Shown here piece after piece: positions 1 to 9,232 of a stretch of 64,000 nt of DNA. Below the pieces are notes generated by a model. That model was not told where the DNA came from and ran no database searches. It saw only the letters and a program-made list of their open reading frames with translations. The stretch is taken from contig JAWVFK010000041.1 in NCBI GenBank assembly GCA_033856175.1, positions 124,001 to 188,000 on the forward strand, given 5' to 3'. A program made the position numbers and the translations under genes. This DNA is from JAWVFK01 sp033856175 (GTDB lineage Bacteria > Actinomycetota > Thermoleophilia > Solirubrobacterales > 70-9). How positions within the stretch are numbered: position 1 is the stretch's first letter; each line of letters opens with the position of its first letter.

Positions 1-154
1 CGTGAGTGTCGGCTATCGAGACCACTGCTGCCTCAGCGGCATAGAAGAGGGCATTGACGGCGTTTCCGACATCCTCTTCGTCGATGTGTTTCCTCGCCAT
101 CTCAAGATGATCACGAGCAAGCTCGTGCTTAGGTTTTGGCGACACGGGCCGCAT
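1..154 (-). CDS. HEPN-domain protein, N-terminal part (runs off the window)
   Basis: Only the first 51 codons are present; the gene continues past base 1. The ATG at 154-152 follows a good ribosome site (GAGGAAG) at about -10. After a short basic leader, the visible protein reads as the first helices of a HEPN domain (ARDHLEMARKHI, then a helix with NAVNALFYAAEAAVVSIA). HEPN proteins are helical and often are RNase toxins or partners of nucleotidyltransferases. A nucleotidyltransferase gene lies on the same strand 125 bp upstream, with a tRNA-Ser remnant between, so a HEPN/MNT-type pairing is possible but not shown. The catalytic Rx4-6H motif would lie outside the window, so toxin activity cannot be judged. 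Confidence 0.6.
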   Translation of the reverse strand, partial: MRPVSPKPKHELARDHLEMARKHIDEEDVGNAVNALFYAAEAAVVSIADTH

Positions 155-196
155 GATAAAGGCTTCCTCGGAGGTGCCAGATGCCAGCTACGGCGC

Positions 197-277
197 GGCG
201 AGGTAGCTTGGCGGAGCGGTCTCGAAAACCGTTGGCCGTCGTAAGGTGGCTCGTGGGTTCGAATCCCACCCCCTCCG
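197..277 (+). pseudogene. tRNA-Ser(CGA) pseudogene or integration-site remnant
   Basis: The T-arm (GTGGG/CCCAC with loop TTCGAAT, 254-269), the anticodon arm (GCGGT-CTCGAAA-ACCGT; anticodon CGA at 223-225), a long variable arm and the 3' acceptor strand are all present, as in tRNA-Ser. The 5' part is defective. Only nine nucleotides (206-214) remain for the D-arm, so no D stem can form, and the 5' acceptor GGCGAGG pairs with CCCCTCC with two mismatches. At 81 nt it is about nine short for a tRNA-Ser. No CCA is encoded. An intact 3' half with a damaged 5' half is what an integrase attachment site in a tRNA gene leaves behind. A functional tRNA is unlikely. Confidence 0.55.
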
Positions 278-278
278 C

Positions 279-761
279 TTACGAGCCTTCCCGCGCCTCC
301 TCCAGATCCTCGAGATCGGCTAGGTCGCGCGTTCTCCCCGCGGCGCGTTTCATGGCGCGGAGATCTTCGAGCGAGCAGACCCGAATCTCGGCGCCCAGGA
401 CGGTGACCTCTTCGGCGTGTTGCTGCAGGACTGAGTAGGCAGGCACCCCTGGCATTCCCTGGACGATGTCAAGAGGCCCGAGCTGAGTCTGGATCTCGAC
501 GCGCTCGCCTTTGCCGAGAAGATCGGCGATTCCAAAGCGCGAGCTAACGAAGGCCTCACGGGCCTGCACCTGTCCATCTGCGGCTTCAGCAACTTCTGCG
601 AGGCGAGCGAGGTTCTCCGGATCGGGATCGACGACTATGTCAACGTCCTTGGTGCCCCGCACCACGCCCCATGCGTTCAGGGCGAGACCACCGATCAGCA
701 CGAACCGCACCTCGGCTGCAACGAGTCTGCGGAGAAGCTCATCGAATGCTGGCTCGCTCAC
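279..761 (-). CDS. Nucleotidyltransferase of the AbiEii/MNT-like family
   Basis: 160 aa. Residues 20-42 carry the polymerase-beta-fold nucleotidyltransferase signature: GG at 24-25, then D39-x-D41 in TKDVDIVV. These would bind Mg-NTP. Proteins of this size and motif pattern are found in AbiEii-type and MNT toxin-antitoxin-like systems, where they transfer nucleotides to tRNA or to a partner protein. The GTG start at 761 overlaps the stop of the preceding 52-aa gene (GTGA), so the two are translationally coupled. The stop lies just beyond the tRNA-Ser remnant. Substrate is unknown; a non-toxic housekeeping role cannot be excluded. Confidence 0.75.
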   Translation of the reverse strand: MSEPAFDELLRRLVAAEVRFVLIGGLALNAWGVVRGTKDVDIVVDPDPENLARLAEVAEAADGQVQAREAFVSSRFGIADLLGKGERVEIQTQLGPLDIVQGMPGVPAYSVLQQHAEEVTVLGAEIRVCSLEDLRAMKRAAGRTRDLADLEDLEEAREGS

Positions 762-916
762 CCGCGATGCGCGACGCCGGCGAATCGCAGCAGCTTGTGG
801 CTGAGAGCGATTCCCTCCGCGAGGTTCGTGCTCATCGACCGGCGAGCGTCCTCACGTAGACGGCGGGCCCGCACAGGATCGGCTGTCGGCCTCGGACTCA
901 GCGTGCGCTCGGTCAC
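758..916 (-). CDS. Small basic protein coupled to a nucleotidyltransferase
   Basis: 52 aa from GTG at 916. The chain is rich in Arg and helix-forming residues (RARRLREDARRSM, then NLAEGIALSHKLLRFAG). The stop overlaps the GTG of the downstream nucleotidyltransferase by four bases, so the genes form a coupled pair. A TACGAT box at 924-929 lies seven bases before the GTG, which suggests a leaderless mRNA. I recognise no family. Position and size suggest a partner or antitoxin-like protein for the nucleotidyltransferase; this is inference. The longer reading upstream in the same frame runs antisense to the sigma gene and is not credible. Confidence 0.6.
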   Translation of the reverse strand: MTERTLSPRPTADPVRARRLREDARRSMSTNLAEGIALSHKLLRFAGVAHRG

Positions 917-923
917 GACCTCA

Positions 924-929
924 ATCGTA
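924..929 (-). promoter_or_regulatory. -10 box (TACGAT) for the small-protein/nucleotidyltransferase pair
   Basis: TACGAT on the minus strand ends seven nucleotides before the GTG at 916, placing the transcription start on or next to the start codon. It lies back to back with the sigma-factor promoter at 950-979. Confidence 0.4.
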
Positions 930-949
930 CGCTGCCGACAGGTTCCGAA

Positions 950-979
950 TTGACCCCGCCACGGTCTCGGGCGTATATT
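950..979 (+). promoter_or_regulatory. Sigma-70-type promoter of the ECF sigma gene
   Basis: TTGACC at 950-955, an 18-bp spacer and TATATT at 974-979 make one of the best consensus promoters in the window. It predicts a start near 986, about ten bases before the ATG at 995, and rules out the longer reading frame that would begin at 950. Confidence 0.6.
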
Positions 980-994
980 GGCGCCGGGGTACGG

Positions 995-1756
995 ATGGGT
1001 GAGACAAGACAAGCGGTGGACGGTCGTGGGCGACTCCAGGCGCCGGCGGTCGACGGGCGTCAGGCCGAGGTCGGCTTCTACGAGCGCGTTGCGCCAAGCG
1101 CCGAGCAGCGCGAGGATCTCGACACCGCTCGCTGGGTCGTTCGCTTCCAGGGCGGTGAGACCAAGGACGCCTTCGCGACGCTCTACAGCCGCTACTTCGA
1201 CCGCGTCTATGGCTACCTGCGGGTCATGCTGCGCGATCCCCACGAGGCCGAGGACATCGCCCAGCAGGCGCTGATGGAGGTCTTCGAGTCGCTGCCGCGC
1301 TACGAGCGGCGCGCCCAGCCCTTCCGCGCCTGGCTCTTTCGCATCGTCCGCAACCAGGGCCTGATGCAGCTGCGCCGCTCGCGCCGGCTCGAGGTCACCG
1401 ATCCCCAGGACATCTCCGAGCGCCAGGAGCGCGCCGGCGCCAACGGCGACCCCGAGGCAGCCACCTGGCTCTCCGACAAGGACCTGATGCTCTTCATCGA
1501 GCGCCTGCCCTTCGTCCAGCGACAGGTGCTGGCGATGCGCTACATGCTCGACCTCTCAGCGACCGAGATGGCGACGGTGCTCGACATGAGCCCCGATGCC
1601 GTCCGCGCCGCCCAGTCACGGGCGACCCGGGTGCTGCGTGAGCGGCTGCGGAGCGTGGGCCGCGGCGCTCGCACGCGGCGTGGGGTGCCGATGCGCGCCG
1701 GCATCCGCCAGGCACCGGTGCTGCGCCAGCGGCGCTTCGCGCTGATCCGCCGCTAG
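995..1756 (+). CDS. ECF-family RNA polymerase sigma factor
   Basis: 253 aa from ATG 995, chosen because the promoter lies at 950-979. An N-terminal extension of about 45 residues precedes sigma region 2 (YSRYFDRVYGYLRVML; DPHEAEDIAQQALMEVFE; FRAWLFRIVRNQ) and region 4 (ERLPFVQRQVLAMRYML...DMSPDAVRAAQSRA). The protein ends in a basic tail, PVLRQRRFALIRR, which recurs in the second sigma factor at 60139-61164. No anti-sigma gene is adjacent. The next gene on the strand, 80 bp on, is the giant secreted propeller protein and may be its target or operon partner. Specific regulon unknown. Confidence 0.9.
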   Translation: MGETRQAVDGRGRLQAPAVDGRQAEVGFYERVAPSAEQREDLDTARWVVRFQGGETKDAFATLYSRYFDRVYGYLRVMLRDPHEAEDIAQQALMEVFESLPRYERRAQPFRAWLFRIVRNQGLMQLRRSRRLEVTDPQDISERQERAGANGDPEAATWLSDKDLMLFIERLPFVQRQVLAMRYMLDLSATEMATVLDMSPDAVRAAQSRATRVLRERLRSVGRGARTRRGVPMRAGIRQAPVLRQRRFALIRR

Positions 1757-1838
1757 CTGGGGCCCACCAGGCGTCGCTGCCGGCGACGCGGCGAATTCCT
1801 CGTCACATCGCGCCATCCCCGTGCAATGTCCAGGTGGG

Positions 1839-4800
1839 ATGGCCAAGCGACGACCAGACGGCTGCGCGAACTCAGCGATCCACGCCAGGGTCGTCCGCCG
1901 ACGCCTGATGACTTCGCTTCTCGCTCTCGCTGTCCTCGTGAGCGCCGGCAGCATCGCCCGCGCCGCCGACCCCGCCCCCGGCGTCTCTGACCCCACCGCC
2001 CCCGGCGGCACGATCGACAAGTCGATCGACGTCGGCGACAACAACCAGAGCTCTCCCGCCGGCCCTGGCGTTCCCGACACCGACTACACGCCCCATTACA
2101 AGCCGAGCGACCTCTGGAAGCAGGTCGGTGGGGCGAAGTTCCCGACGTCGCCATCGGCGACGGGCAAGGAGATGGTCGATGGCTCGCCGACCGACTTCTC
2201 GGACGCGCTCTTCGCTACGTCCTTCTATTCGACGGGCCGCGGCTTCGTCGGTGGCCAGTCCTGTCATGACACGAGCGGCGGTGTTCCCGAGCCCGGCACG
2301 GAATCCTTTGGCCAGTGCAAGCCCGTTCTCTACGCCTACACCAACAATCGCCAGACCGGTGAGAGCTGGCAGAAGGTCGATCTGCCGGGCTCGGACCAGT
2401 CGGGCTTCGTCGGCGCGATCGCCTGGATCAGTCCAACCCGGGCGCTCGCCGTCGGCGGCTCTGGCACCTACCAGCGCCGCGAGCGTGAGCTGAGCGACGC
2501 ACAGATCCAGCAGTGCGCCGCCGAGGGCGCCGCCGCCGCTCAAGGTGACCCGAACCAGGCGGTCGTGCCGCCGACGGTGACGACTACCAACAACCCGCTC
2601 CACTTCAGGCCGGTCAAGAACAGCGGCTCGGCAAGGGCACTCGAGGCGAAGGAGGAGTGCGCCAATCGGCTGCGTGAGCAGAACGACCTCCAGAGCGGCG
2701 CCGGCAGGGGCCGCGTCTGGCTCTATGACCCACTTGGGGTCACCTCGCACGGCGGCTGGAGCGAGCTGACCGGCAAGGAGATCCCCGAGGGGATGACCGC
2801 CCTAGACGCAATCGCCTGCGATCCCGCAGCCGGCGTCGAGTTCTGCTTCGCCGGCGGGCTCGGCCAGATCTGGCAGTGGCAGGCCAAGGATGGGCAGGGG
2901 GCCTTCGTCAAGCGGTTCGACCGCAACTCGCCCTCGACCGACATGCTCGGCGGTCCCGGCTTCCGCTACCGCGTTCGCCAGATCCGCTTCGTCCCCACCT
3001 CCGCGGCGGGCGACCGTCAGGCTTTCGCGGTCACGGACGGCTGCTGCCCGGGGGATGGGCTTGGCGAAGCCTCGCCCGAGCGCGGCGGACGCATCCTCGC
3101 CTTTGTGGGTAACAAGATGAAGTGGTACGTGCGCCGGTATGGCGACTCGGTCAGCACCGGTAACGGAGGAGTCGACGAGGGCGGCCGGCCAAGTGCGATC
3201 GAGCCGGTGCCGATCTATGAGCCGGATGGGCCAACCAACCGCTCGAGCCCGAGGCGCGACCTCCCCGACAGCTTCTACTCCGTCACCGCGACGCAGGGCT
3301 ATTCGGTCGGCAATCCCGCTGGGATCGCTGTTTCCGTGCTTGCAAGCCCCGGCGGGCCACCCCGCGCCGCCGAGAGCTCGCTGATCACCGAGCCGCTCTG
3401 TATGGCTCGCAATGGCCTCGGCTGGAATTACTCCGTCGCCGGCGTCTCGCCGGCGGACTGGGACGCCGCCGTCGAGCTAACCCGCCGTCACTGGCTCTCC
3501 TCGGCACGGCTGATCGCCGCCGACGGCGATGTCGATCGCTCATCGCTGGAGCTATCCGATTCGACCCTGGGAGGCAACGGCTGGGGCAATCCAGGAGGTC
3601 TCAGCCTCGATCCCGGCTATCGCTGGGTCGGCGGTCCGAGCGACCTGAAGACCAACCAGGTGGGACCTCCCGGTGCAGATGCGACGGTCTCGAGCATTTG
3701 CGATACGTCCCTTCAGGATGTTCGCGGCGATGGGGTCCCGGACTGGGTGGTCGGCGGACTCCAGGCCAGCCACGTTGCCGATCTCGGTACGCAGGGGCTG
3801 ATCTACGGGAGCAACCTCCGCCCGCCGATCCAGCCCGGCACGATCGACAGCCCCTGCGGCGCCGGACGGGGCAATACGAACAACGCGGCGGGCTACTGCG
3901 GCAGTCCCAACACCGCGAAGGTCACCGGTGGCGACTACCAGCCGACCACGCCCGACAAGCTCGCCGCGTACCTTGCCTCGAGGTACTTCCGGGTGCCCTC
4001 CTACGGGCTCGAGGCGGTCAATGCAATCGGCGACTCGGGTCAGGCCTGGGCCACTGGCGAGCACGGCGCTCTGCTGCGCCTGGCGCCGAGTGGGGACGGC
4101 ATGCAAGCGGGAGCCGACGAGCCGCCGCCGGCCAATGTCGGCGGCCGGCGAGCCGCGGCGGCGCCGGACGCCTCTGGGTTCGAAAGAAGGTCGGCCGGCC
4201 CATCGCGGGACCCGGCGGCCCCGGTGCCGGCGCTTTCTGCCGAGTCGCCCCAACGTCTGAGCGCCCCCGAGCTGGTGCCATCGGGTTCGCCGATCCCTGC
4301 GGTCAAGGCCGATTTCGCGAGGGGGACCGGGCAGCAGCCGCGAGAGCTCGTAATGAGCCGTGACGGCAGCGAGGGCTGGGCCGTCGGCTCCCGCTATCGC
4401 AACCAGCGCACGACGTTGATGCACTACGTCAACGGCGGCTGGTCGCTCTGCGAGCTCAAGGGCATCCCGGGCCAGGTCAGCCCCGACCCGGCCTGCGCTT
4501 CGCTGGCAAAGCTCGCGTCCTATGTCAGCAAGAGCCCGCAGGCCGTTCAGCTGCAGAGGATCGCTCGGGTCCCCTATGAGGCCGACTCCGATCCTTCCAA
4601 TGACGACGACTTCGAGCTCGTCGCGCTCGGCACCAACTATCGCGAGCGGGCATCTGACCAAGAGGTTGCCGCGATGGTCCGTTATCGAGACGGCCGCTGG
4701 CAGCAGATTCCACAGGCCGAGCGTGCGGCCGTCAACTTCAGCGGCGGCGATGGTGGCACCGGTGACACTGCCCCCAACCAGATTGCCTTTACATCACCAG

Positions 4801-7800
4801 ATGACGGCTGGATCATCAACACGAATCGCGCCCTCTTTCACTACGACGGCCAGCGCTGGACGAATTGCCAGAACGCGTCCGTCGCGGCCTCATGGGCGCC
4901 GTCCTGCGGGCTGAGCGATCGGACGCAGTTCCAGAACAACGGCTCGACCCCAATCCAGATCGCCAGCGCCGGGGACCGAACCTTCAGCTTTGGCACCCGA
5001 CTGGTCAACAACGCCACGAACTACCCAATGATCCTCGCCAAGGCGCCGGGCGGAGCCTGGAGCGCAGACCCGGCCGATGGGGGGCTTGACCCCGGCGGCG
5101 ATGCAAGCCCCTCCGGAGCGATCACGGGCACCGTCAACGCCGTTTCGATCGCCGCCGGGGTCGACGGCAAGCCGGCGACAGGCTGGGCGATCGGTGCTTT
5201 CACCACCCAGGCCGTGGGCAGGACGGCGCTACTGCGCCTCGTCAACGGCAGCTGGCAGCCCTATGACGACACCGGTGTCGTCGCCGACACCTTCGAGCAG
5301 TTCAGCGTGCATTCCACTGGCAACTCGACCGACAGCGCGATCATTCGAACTCAGGCCGACCAGCCGGACCGGGCCCTTGTCTCGAGCTTTTACGACTCCC
5401 ATGGTGGCATCCGAACGCTGATCGGGCTGCCGAAGGCCGGGCGCATCCTCTCCTTCGACCCCGAGCGCGAGCGATGGGAGCTCGTCAACCGAGTCACCCC
5501 GACGATCAGCCCGTACGGCTACTCCAACGATCTGCCGGCTACGGTCGCCGCCGACAACCAGGGTGGCGCTTGGGTCGCTACGCGGGGCGATCTCGGTTAC
5601 GGCCAGTCCTACTTCTTCCACTACACCGACCATCCGCCCGAGCCGGTGTTCACCGAGGCTCCATCGCCCCAGGCAGCGACGAGCCCGAACTTCACCTCAC
5701 TCGCCGCCGCGCCCGACGGCACCGCCTGGCTCTCGACCGCGTCAGACTTGCTTTACCGCTACAAGCGCGGCATCGGCTGGGACTCGGTCCACATCCCCGG
5801 CTGGGACCCCGGTCGCGTCGTCACCCGGCCGTCTGAGGTCAACGCTCTCACGGTCAACGCCGATGGCCAGGGGATTGCCGTCGGGCGCGGCGGTCGGATC
5901 GCCGACATCGAGGGCGACCGGGTCAAGCTCGATGGGGCCGCAGGCACCCACGCCTGCTCTGCGGACCCGACGCCTCCCTGTGGCACGGGCTACTCGCTTC
6001 GCGCCGCGGCGATCGCGCCCAACGGCTCGGCGATTGCCGGCGGCGAGCGGATGGCGCTTCTCTGGCGCTCGGGTCCAGCGGGCGATTTCCAGGCGATGCC
6101 AAAGCCGGCCGCGGCGCCGAGCTCCACGATCACCGGCGTCTCGATGCCAAGCGACAGCGAAGCTTGGATCGCAACGGATTCCGGCCTCGTATTCCACGGC
6201 GCGCTTGGATCTGCGGGCTGGCAGTGGGAGGACCAGCCCGAGAACACCTCCGGCGGCGATCCGATCACCCTCGACCAGAACGGTCAGTCGATCCCGATCC
6301 GGGCACTCTCGCTCAACCGGGACGGCCATGGCTACGCGGTGGGCGATCGCGGTCTCGTTCTCTATCGCGGTGGTGGCAAGCAGCCCTGGCTGCGGCTGCC
6401 GCCGCGCTTCGGCGACAGCTTCACGGCGGTGCAGATGGGCGCCAACGACTCCGGCAGCGCGCTGATCGGCGGTCGGTCGGGGATCCTCCTCACCGCCACA
6501 GGCGAAAGGCTCGACGTCGCACGCCCAGCCGATTGGAGCGCCCACACGAGCTCCTCGCTGGGTGAGCGCACGGCTCCCGTGGTCGGTCTCGCTCTCTTGC
6601 CAGGTCGAGATGACGGCCGGACCGAGGCCTGGGCGGCGCTCGGCGGCAGGCTCGGCGGCTTCAACCAGGTCGATCCCGGCGCGATCGTGCCAACGATCGC
6701 TTCCAACGAACTGCTGCACTTCGCCTCCGATCCAAGCGATCCGCGGCTGGCGCCGAAGGGCACGACGCCGCCGCTGCCCGATTCCACCGCCCCGCCTGGG
6801 GGCGTTTCCTTTGCAGCGCTCGGCAACACGCACTGCGATGCCGGTCAGCCGGCGACGCATCTCTGCCCGGAGTGGAGCGACTCGACCAACTTCGACGAGA
6901 CGATCGCCCGCAGAAGCGGCCAGGAGATCATCGAGCGAGCGGGCAAGCCGGGTGGCCCGTCTTTCACCGTCTTCAGCGGCGACGCCGTCGAGTCGCCGGG
7001 TCGAGGCGACCAAGCCGATTGGGCGATCAGGCGGCTGGCGCGCTGGCGCGAGCAGCTCGCAGGCCCGCTCGCCGAGGGCGGGGCGCCGCTCTTCGGCGTA
7101 CCCGGCAAGCTCGACCTCGGCCGCCTAGAGGCATGCGCGACGACCAACGCCACGTCGGGGTGCCTGCGAGCCCCAAACCAGAGCTCGGCCGCAGGCGAGT
7201 CCTCAGGCTGGCGCGCGGCGATGGCCGGGCAGGCAGCGCCCTGGGGGTCGGGCCCCTCGCCGAAGCTCGGCGGCTACGACATCGTTTCGGTCTCTGGCGG
7301 CGACCAGGCAAGGCGCAACGACGACCTCACCCTCAGCGACCCAAGCGGCACCACGGGTCCCCAGACGATCCACTCCGGCGGCGCCGCCACCCACTACGCC
7401 TTCGACCTGACCAGCGGCGCCGGCAAGCGCCTGCGGCTGATCTTCGCCGATACCTCGACCGGCTCGCTGGCGGGCTCGGCAGGCCAGCAGCCAACTGAGC
7501 CCCAGGGACAGCAGGCCTGGCTGGGGCAGATGCTCTGCCGCGAGGGCGACTCCAACTCCAACGGCCCCTGCAGCCGCGGCAAGACGGAGCCTGCTGTCGT
7601 CGTCTCGACGAGCCCCACGTACTCCTACGGCCCCGGCCAGAGCGATGTCGAGACCGACGCCGCCGTCGAGGAGAACCTGCTGCTCCAGGGCCAGGCCAGC
7701 CTCTTGGTCTCAGGCAGGATCGGCTGGAACGGTCTCTCCTACACCTGTGCCGCCGGAGTCCACGAGCCCGGCCCCGGCGGTGCCTACCCCGCCCAGGCAC

Positions 7801-9158
7801 CAAGAGCGGGCGACTCAGGCGTCTGCGCCCAGACGGGCTCCTCGTCCAGCGACCCGCTCGCGCCGGCAAAGGACGCCGCCAACGGCAAGCTCACAGCGAC
7901 CGGCCTCTTGCCGAGCCTCATCTCGGCCTCCGCCGGTGGCCCCCTCGCCACCGACGGCACAGGCAAGGCCGCCGACGGCTTCTGGCACGGCTACTCGATC
8001 ATCCACATGGCCCCCAACGGCGACCCGGCGAAGACGGTCGTCGAGCAGCGGTCGATCCTCGACTGGATCTCACTCGGGGCCCGCTCGCACGTGTTGCGTC
8101 CGGGACAGCATCTCGCCCTCAACGGCTTCGGCCGTGAGCCGATCGGCGTCGATCCGACGAACCCCAGCCCCTACGGTGGCGCTCCGGTCGAGCGCTACGA
8201 CGAGATCACGACAGCGGCGATAACCCACCGCTATGACCTGCTGAAGGCCGACCCCAACAAGCCCTGGCTGCCGCTCAAAGCCGATCAAAGCGACCCCGCA
8301 AACACCTGCGGCCCCTACGTCTGCCTGAACGCAGGGACCGAAGCAGACCCGATCGCGACGATCGACCCCCAAAGTGGCCAGGTCCAATCAGGCTCGGGCT
8401 CCCATCCACGGACATTCGCCCTGGCGCTGCTCTCGGTCGGAGCTAAGACAGCCACCTACCCCTTGGTCTTCGAGCCCAAGCCGAGCTTCACGCCCGAGCC
8501 ACCGCCACCGGTCAACCCACCGCCGCCTCCGCCACCCCCACCGCCCGGAACGACGCCTCCCACGGGCGCTCCGCCACCCAACATCCCGACCCCACCCGTT
8601 CCCCCGGCGCCACCGCTTGGCTCCGGCCTGCAGGCGACCACTCCTCCGGCCGTGCCGCTGCCACCTTCCAACAGCGTGCCTCAGCTGAACCTCTTCACCT
8701 CGCCAACCTCGATCTCGGTCGCTCCGTCGCTCTCGCTCTTCCCACCGGCGCCACCGGTGATCAACGTCGCGCCGCCCACGCCGGCCAGGCCGCGCCAGGA
8801 GGCCAAGAAGGCCGCGGTGCAGAGCTCGGGGTCGGAGAACGACAAGGCCTCAGAGTCCGCCGACGCCCAGCTCGGCGGTGACCCGGTCAACGCACCGCCC
8901 GGCCCAGGCCACGCTGCGACCCGTCGCAACGCCGACTTCAGCCGCGGCGCTCGGGTCCCGCCGCAGCGCTCCTTCACGCCGCTGGTCCACAACGCCCAAC
9001 CCTCGGCCTGGGCCCGCGACCTGCAGTGGGGCGGGGGCCTGACCCTGATGGCGCTGGTTCTTGCATTCGCCTGGATCACGGCCGGCCCGACGCCTCGCCG
9101 CCGTCAGCCGGAGCTGCCGGCGCCCGCTCGGGCCTACGAGCGCTCGTCTCGCTCCTGA
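1839..9158 (+). CDS. Giant secreted beta-propeller-like protein with degenerate metallophosphoesterase domain and C-terminal membrane anchor
   Basis: About 2,439 aa. ATG 1839 keeps an Arg-rich n-region before the hydrophobic stretch MTSLLALAVLVSAGSIARA; starts at 1821 or 1908 are also possible and none has a strong ribosome site. The first ~1,600 residues hold many copies of a GxxAxAVGxxGxLxxY-like unit (GWAVGS, GWAIGA, AWIATDSGLVFHG, GYAVGDRGLVLYRGG), typical of BNR/Ycf48-type propeller blades. From ~1654 a phosphoesterase-like fold follows, but its motifs are eroded: NTH for DxH, GD kept, PGKLD for GNHD, SGRIG for GHTH. A polyproline region (DNA 8470-8790), a basic linker and one membrane helix near residue 2400 end the chain. 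Likely a cell-surface protein; function unknown. Confidence 0.75.
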   Translation: MAKRRPDGCANSAIHARVVRRRLMTSLLALAVLVSAGSIARAADPAPGVSDPTAPGGTIDKSIDVGDNNQSSPAGPGVPDTDYTPHYKPSDLWKQVGGAKFPTSPSATGKEMVDGSPTDFSDALFATSFYSTGRGFVGGQSCHDTSGGVPEPGTESFGQCKPVLYAYTNNRQTGESWQKVDLPGSDQSGFVGAIAWISPTRALAVGGSGTYQRRERELSDAQIQQCAAEGAAAAQGDPNQAVVPPTVTTTNNPLHFRPVKNSGSARALEAKEECANRLREQNDLQSGAGRGRVWLYDPLGVTSHGGWSELTGKEIPEGMTALDAIACDPAAGVEFCFAGGLGQIWQWQAKDGQGAFVKRFDRNSPSTDMLGGPGFRYRVRQIRFVPTSAAGDRQAFAVTDGCCPGDGLGEASPERGGRILAFVGNKMKWYVRRYGDSVSTGNGGVDEGGRPSAIEPVPIYEPDGPTNRSSPRRDLPDSFYSVTATQGYSVGNPAGIAVSVLASPGGPPRAAESSLITEPLCMARNGLGWNYSVAGVSPADWDAAVELTRRHWLSSARLIAADGDVDRSSLELSDSTLGGNGWGNPGGLSLDPGYRWVGGPSDLKTNQVGPPGADATVSSICDTSLQDVRGDGVPDWVVGGLQASHVADLGTQGLIYGSNLRPPIQPGTIDSPCGAGRGNTNNAAGYCGSPNTAKVTGGDYQPTTPDKLAAYLASRYFRVPSYGLEAVNAIGDSGQAWATGEHGALLRLAPSGDGMQAGADEPPPANVGGRRAAAAPDASGFERRSAGPSRDPAAPVPALSAESPQRLSAPELVPSGSPIPAVKADFARGTGQQPRELVMSRDGSEGWAVGSRYRNQRTTLMHYVNGGWSLCELKGIPGQVSPDPACASLAKLASYVSKSPQAVQLQRIARVPYEADSDPSNDDDFELVALGTNYRERASDQEVAAMVRYRDGRWQQIPQAERAAVNFSGGDGGTGDTAPNQIAFTSPDDGWIINTNRALFHYDGQRWTNCQNASVAASWAPSCGLSDRTQFQNNGSTPIQIASAGDRTFSFGTRLVNNATNYPMILAKAPGGAWSADPADGGLDPGGDASPSGAITGTVNAVSIAAGVDGKPATGWAIGAFTTQAVGRTALLRLVNGSWQPYDDTGVVADTFEQFSVHSTGNSTDSAIIRTQADQPDRALVSSFYDSHGGIRTLIGLPKAGRILSFDPERERWELVNRVTPTISPYGYSNDLPATVAADNQGGAWVATRGDLGYGQSYFFHYTDHPPEPVFTEAPSPQAATSPNFTSLAAAPDGTAWLSTASDLLYRYKRGIGWDSVHIPGWDPGRVVTRPSEVNALTVNADGQGIAVGRGGRIADIEGDRVKLDGAAGTHACSADPTPPCGTGYSLRAAAIAPNGSAIAGGERMALLWRSGPAGDFQAMPKPAAAPSSTITGVSMPSDSEAWIATDSGLVFHGALGSAGWQWEDQPENTSGGDPITLDQNGQSIPIRALSLNRDGHGYAVGDRGLVLYRGGGKQPWLRLPPRFGDSFTAVQMGANDSGSALIGGRSGILLTATGERLDVARPADWSAHTSSSLGERTAPVVGLALLPGRDDGRTEAWAALGGRLGGFNQVDPGAIVPTIASNELLHFASDPSDPRLAPKGTTPPLPDSTAPPGGVSFAALGNTHCDAGQPATHLCPEWSDSTNFDETIARRSGQEIIERAGKPGGPSFTVFSGDAVESPGRGDQADWAIRRLARWREQLAGPLAEGGAPLFGVPGKLDLGRLEACATTNATSGCLRAPNQSSAAGESSGWRAAMAGQAAPWGSGPSPKLGGYDIVSVSGGDQARRNDDLTLSDPSGTTGPQTIHSGGAATHYAFDLTSGAGKRLRLIFADTSTGSLAGSAGQQPTEPQGQQAWLGQMLCREGDSNSNGPCSRGKTEPAVVVSTSPTYSYGPGQSDVETDAAVEENLLLQGQASLLVSGRIGWNGLSYTCAAGVHEPGPGGAYPAQAPRAGDSGVCAQTGSSSSDPLAPAKDAANGKLTATGLLPSLISASAGGPLATDGTGKAADGFWHGYSIIHMAPNGDPAKTVVEQRSILDWISLGARSHVLRPGQHLALNGFGREPIGVDPTNPSPYGGAPVERYDEITTAAITHRYDLLKADPNKPWLPLKADQSDPANTCGPYVCLNAGTEADPIATIDPQSGQVQSGSGSHPRTFALALLSVGAKTATYPLVFEPKPSFTPEPPPPVNPPPPPPPPPPGTTPPTGAPPPNIPTPPVPPAPPLGSGLQATTPPAVPLPPSNSVPQLNLFTSPTSISVAPSLSLFPPAPPVINVAPPTPARPRQEAKKAAVQSSGSENDKASESADAQLGGDPVNAPPGPGHAATRRNADFSRGARVPPQRSFTPLVHNAQPSAWARDLQWGGGLTLMALVLAFAWITAGPTPRRRQPELPAPARAYERSSRS

Positions 9159-9193
9159 TGGAGTGACCCCACCGGCACGGCTTCCGGCGCACC

Positions 9194-9199
9194 TATAAT
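9194..9199 (+). promoter_or_regulatory. -10 box TATAAT upstream of the Ig-like secreted protein
   Basis: A perfect TATAAT lies 33 bp before the TTG start, giving a short leader that carries the ribosome site AGGAAGGGA at 9219-9227. No convincing -35 is visible 16-18 bp upstream. Confidence 0.5.
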
Positions 9200-9232
9200 C
9201 GCCGCTCGGGACCGGCTAGGAAGGGACGAAAA

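Noticed and set aside
950..994. Upstream start of the first sigma factor at 950
   Set aside because: The best promoter in the region (TTGACC-N18-TATATT) lies inside that extension.
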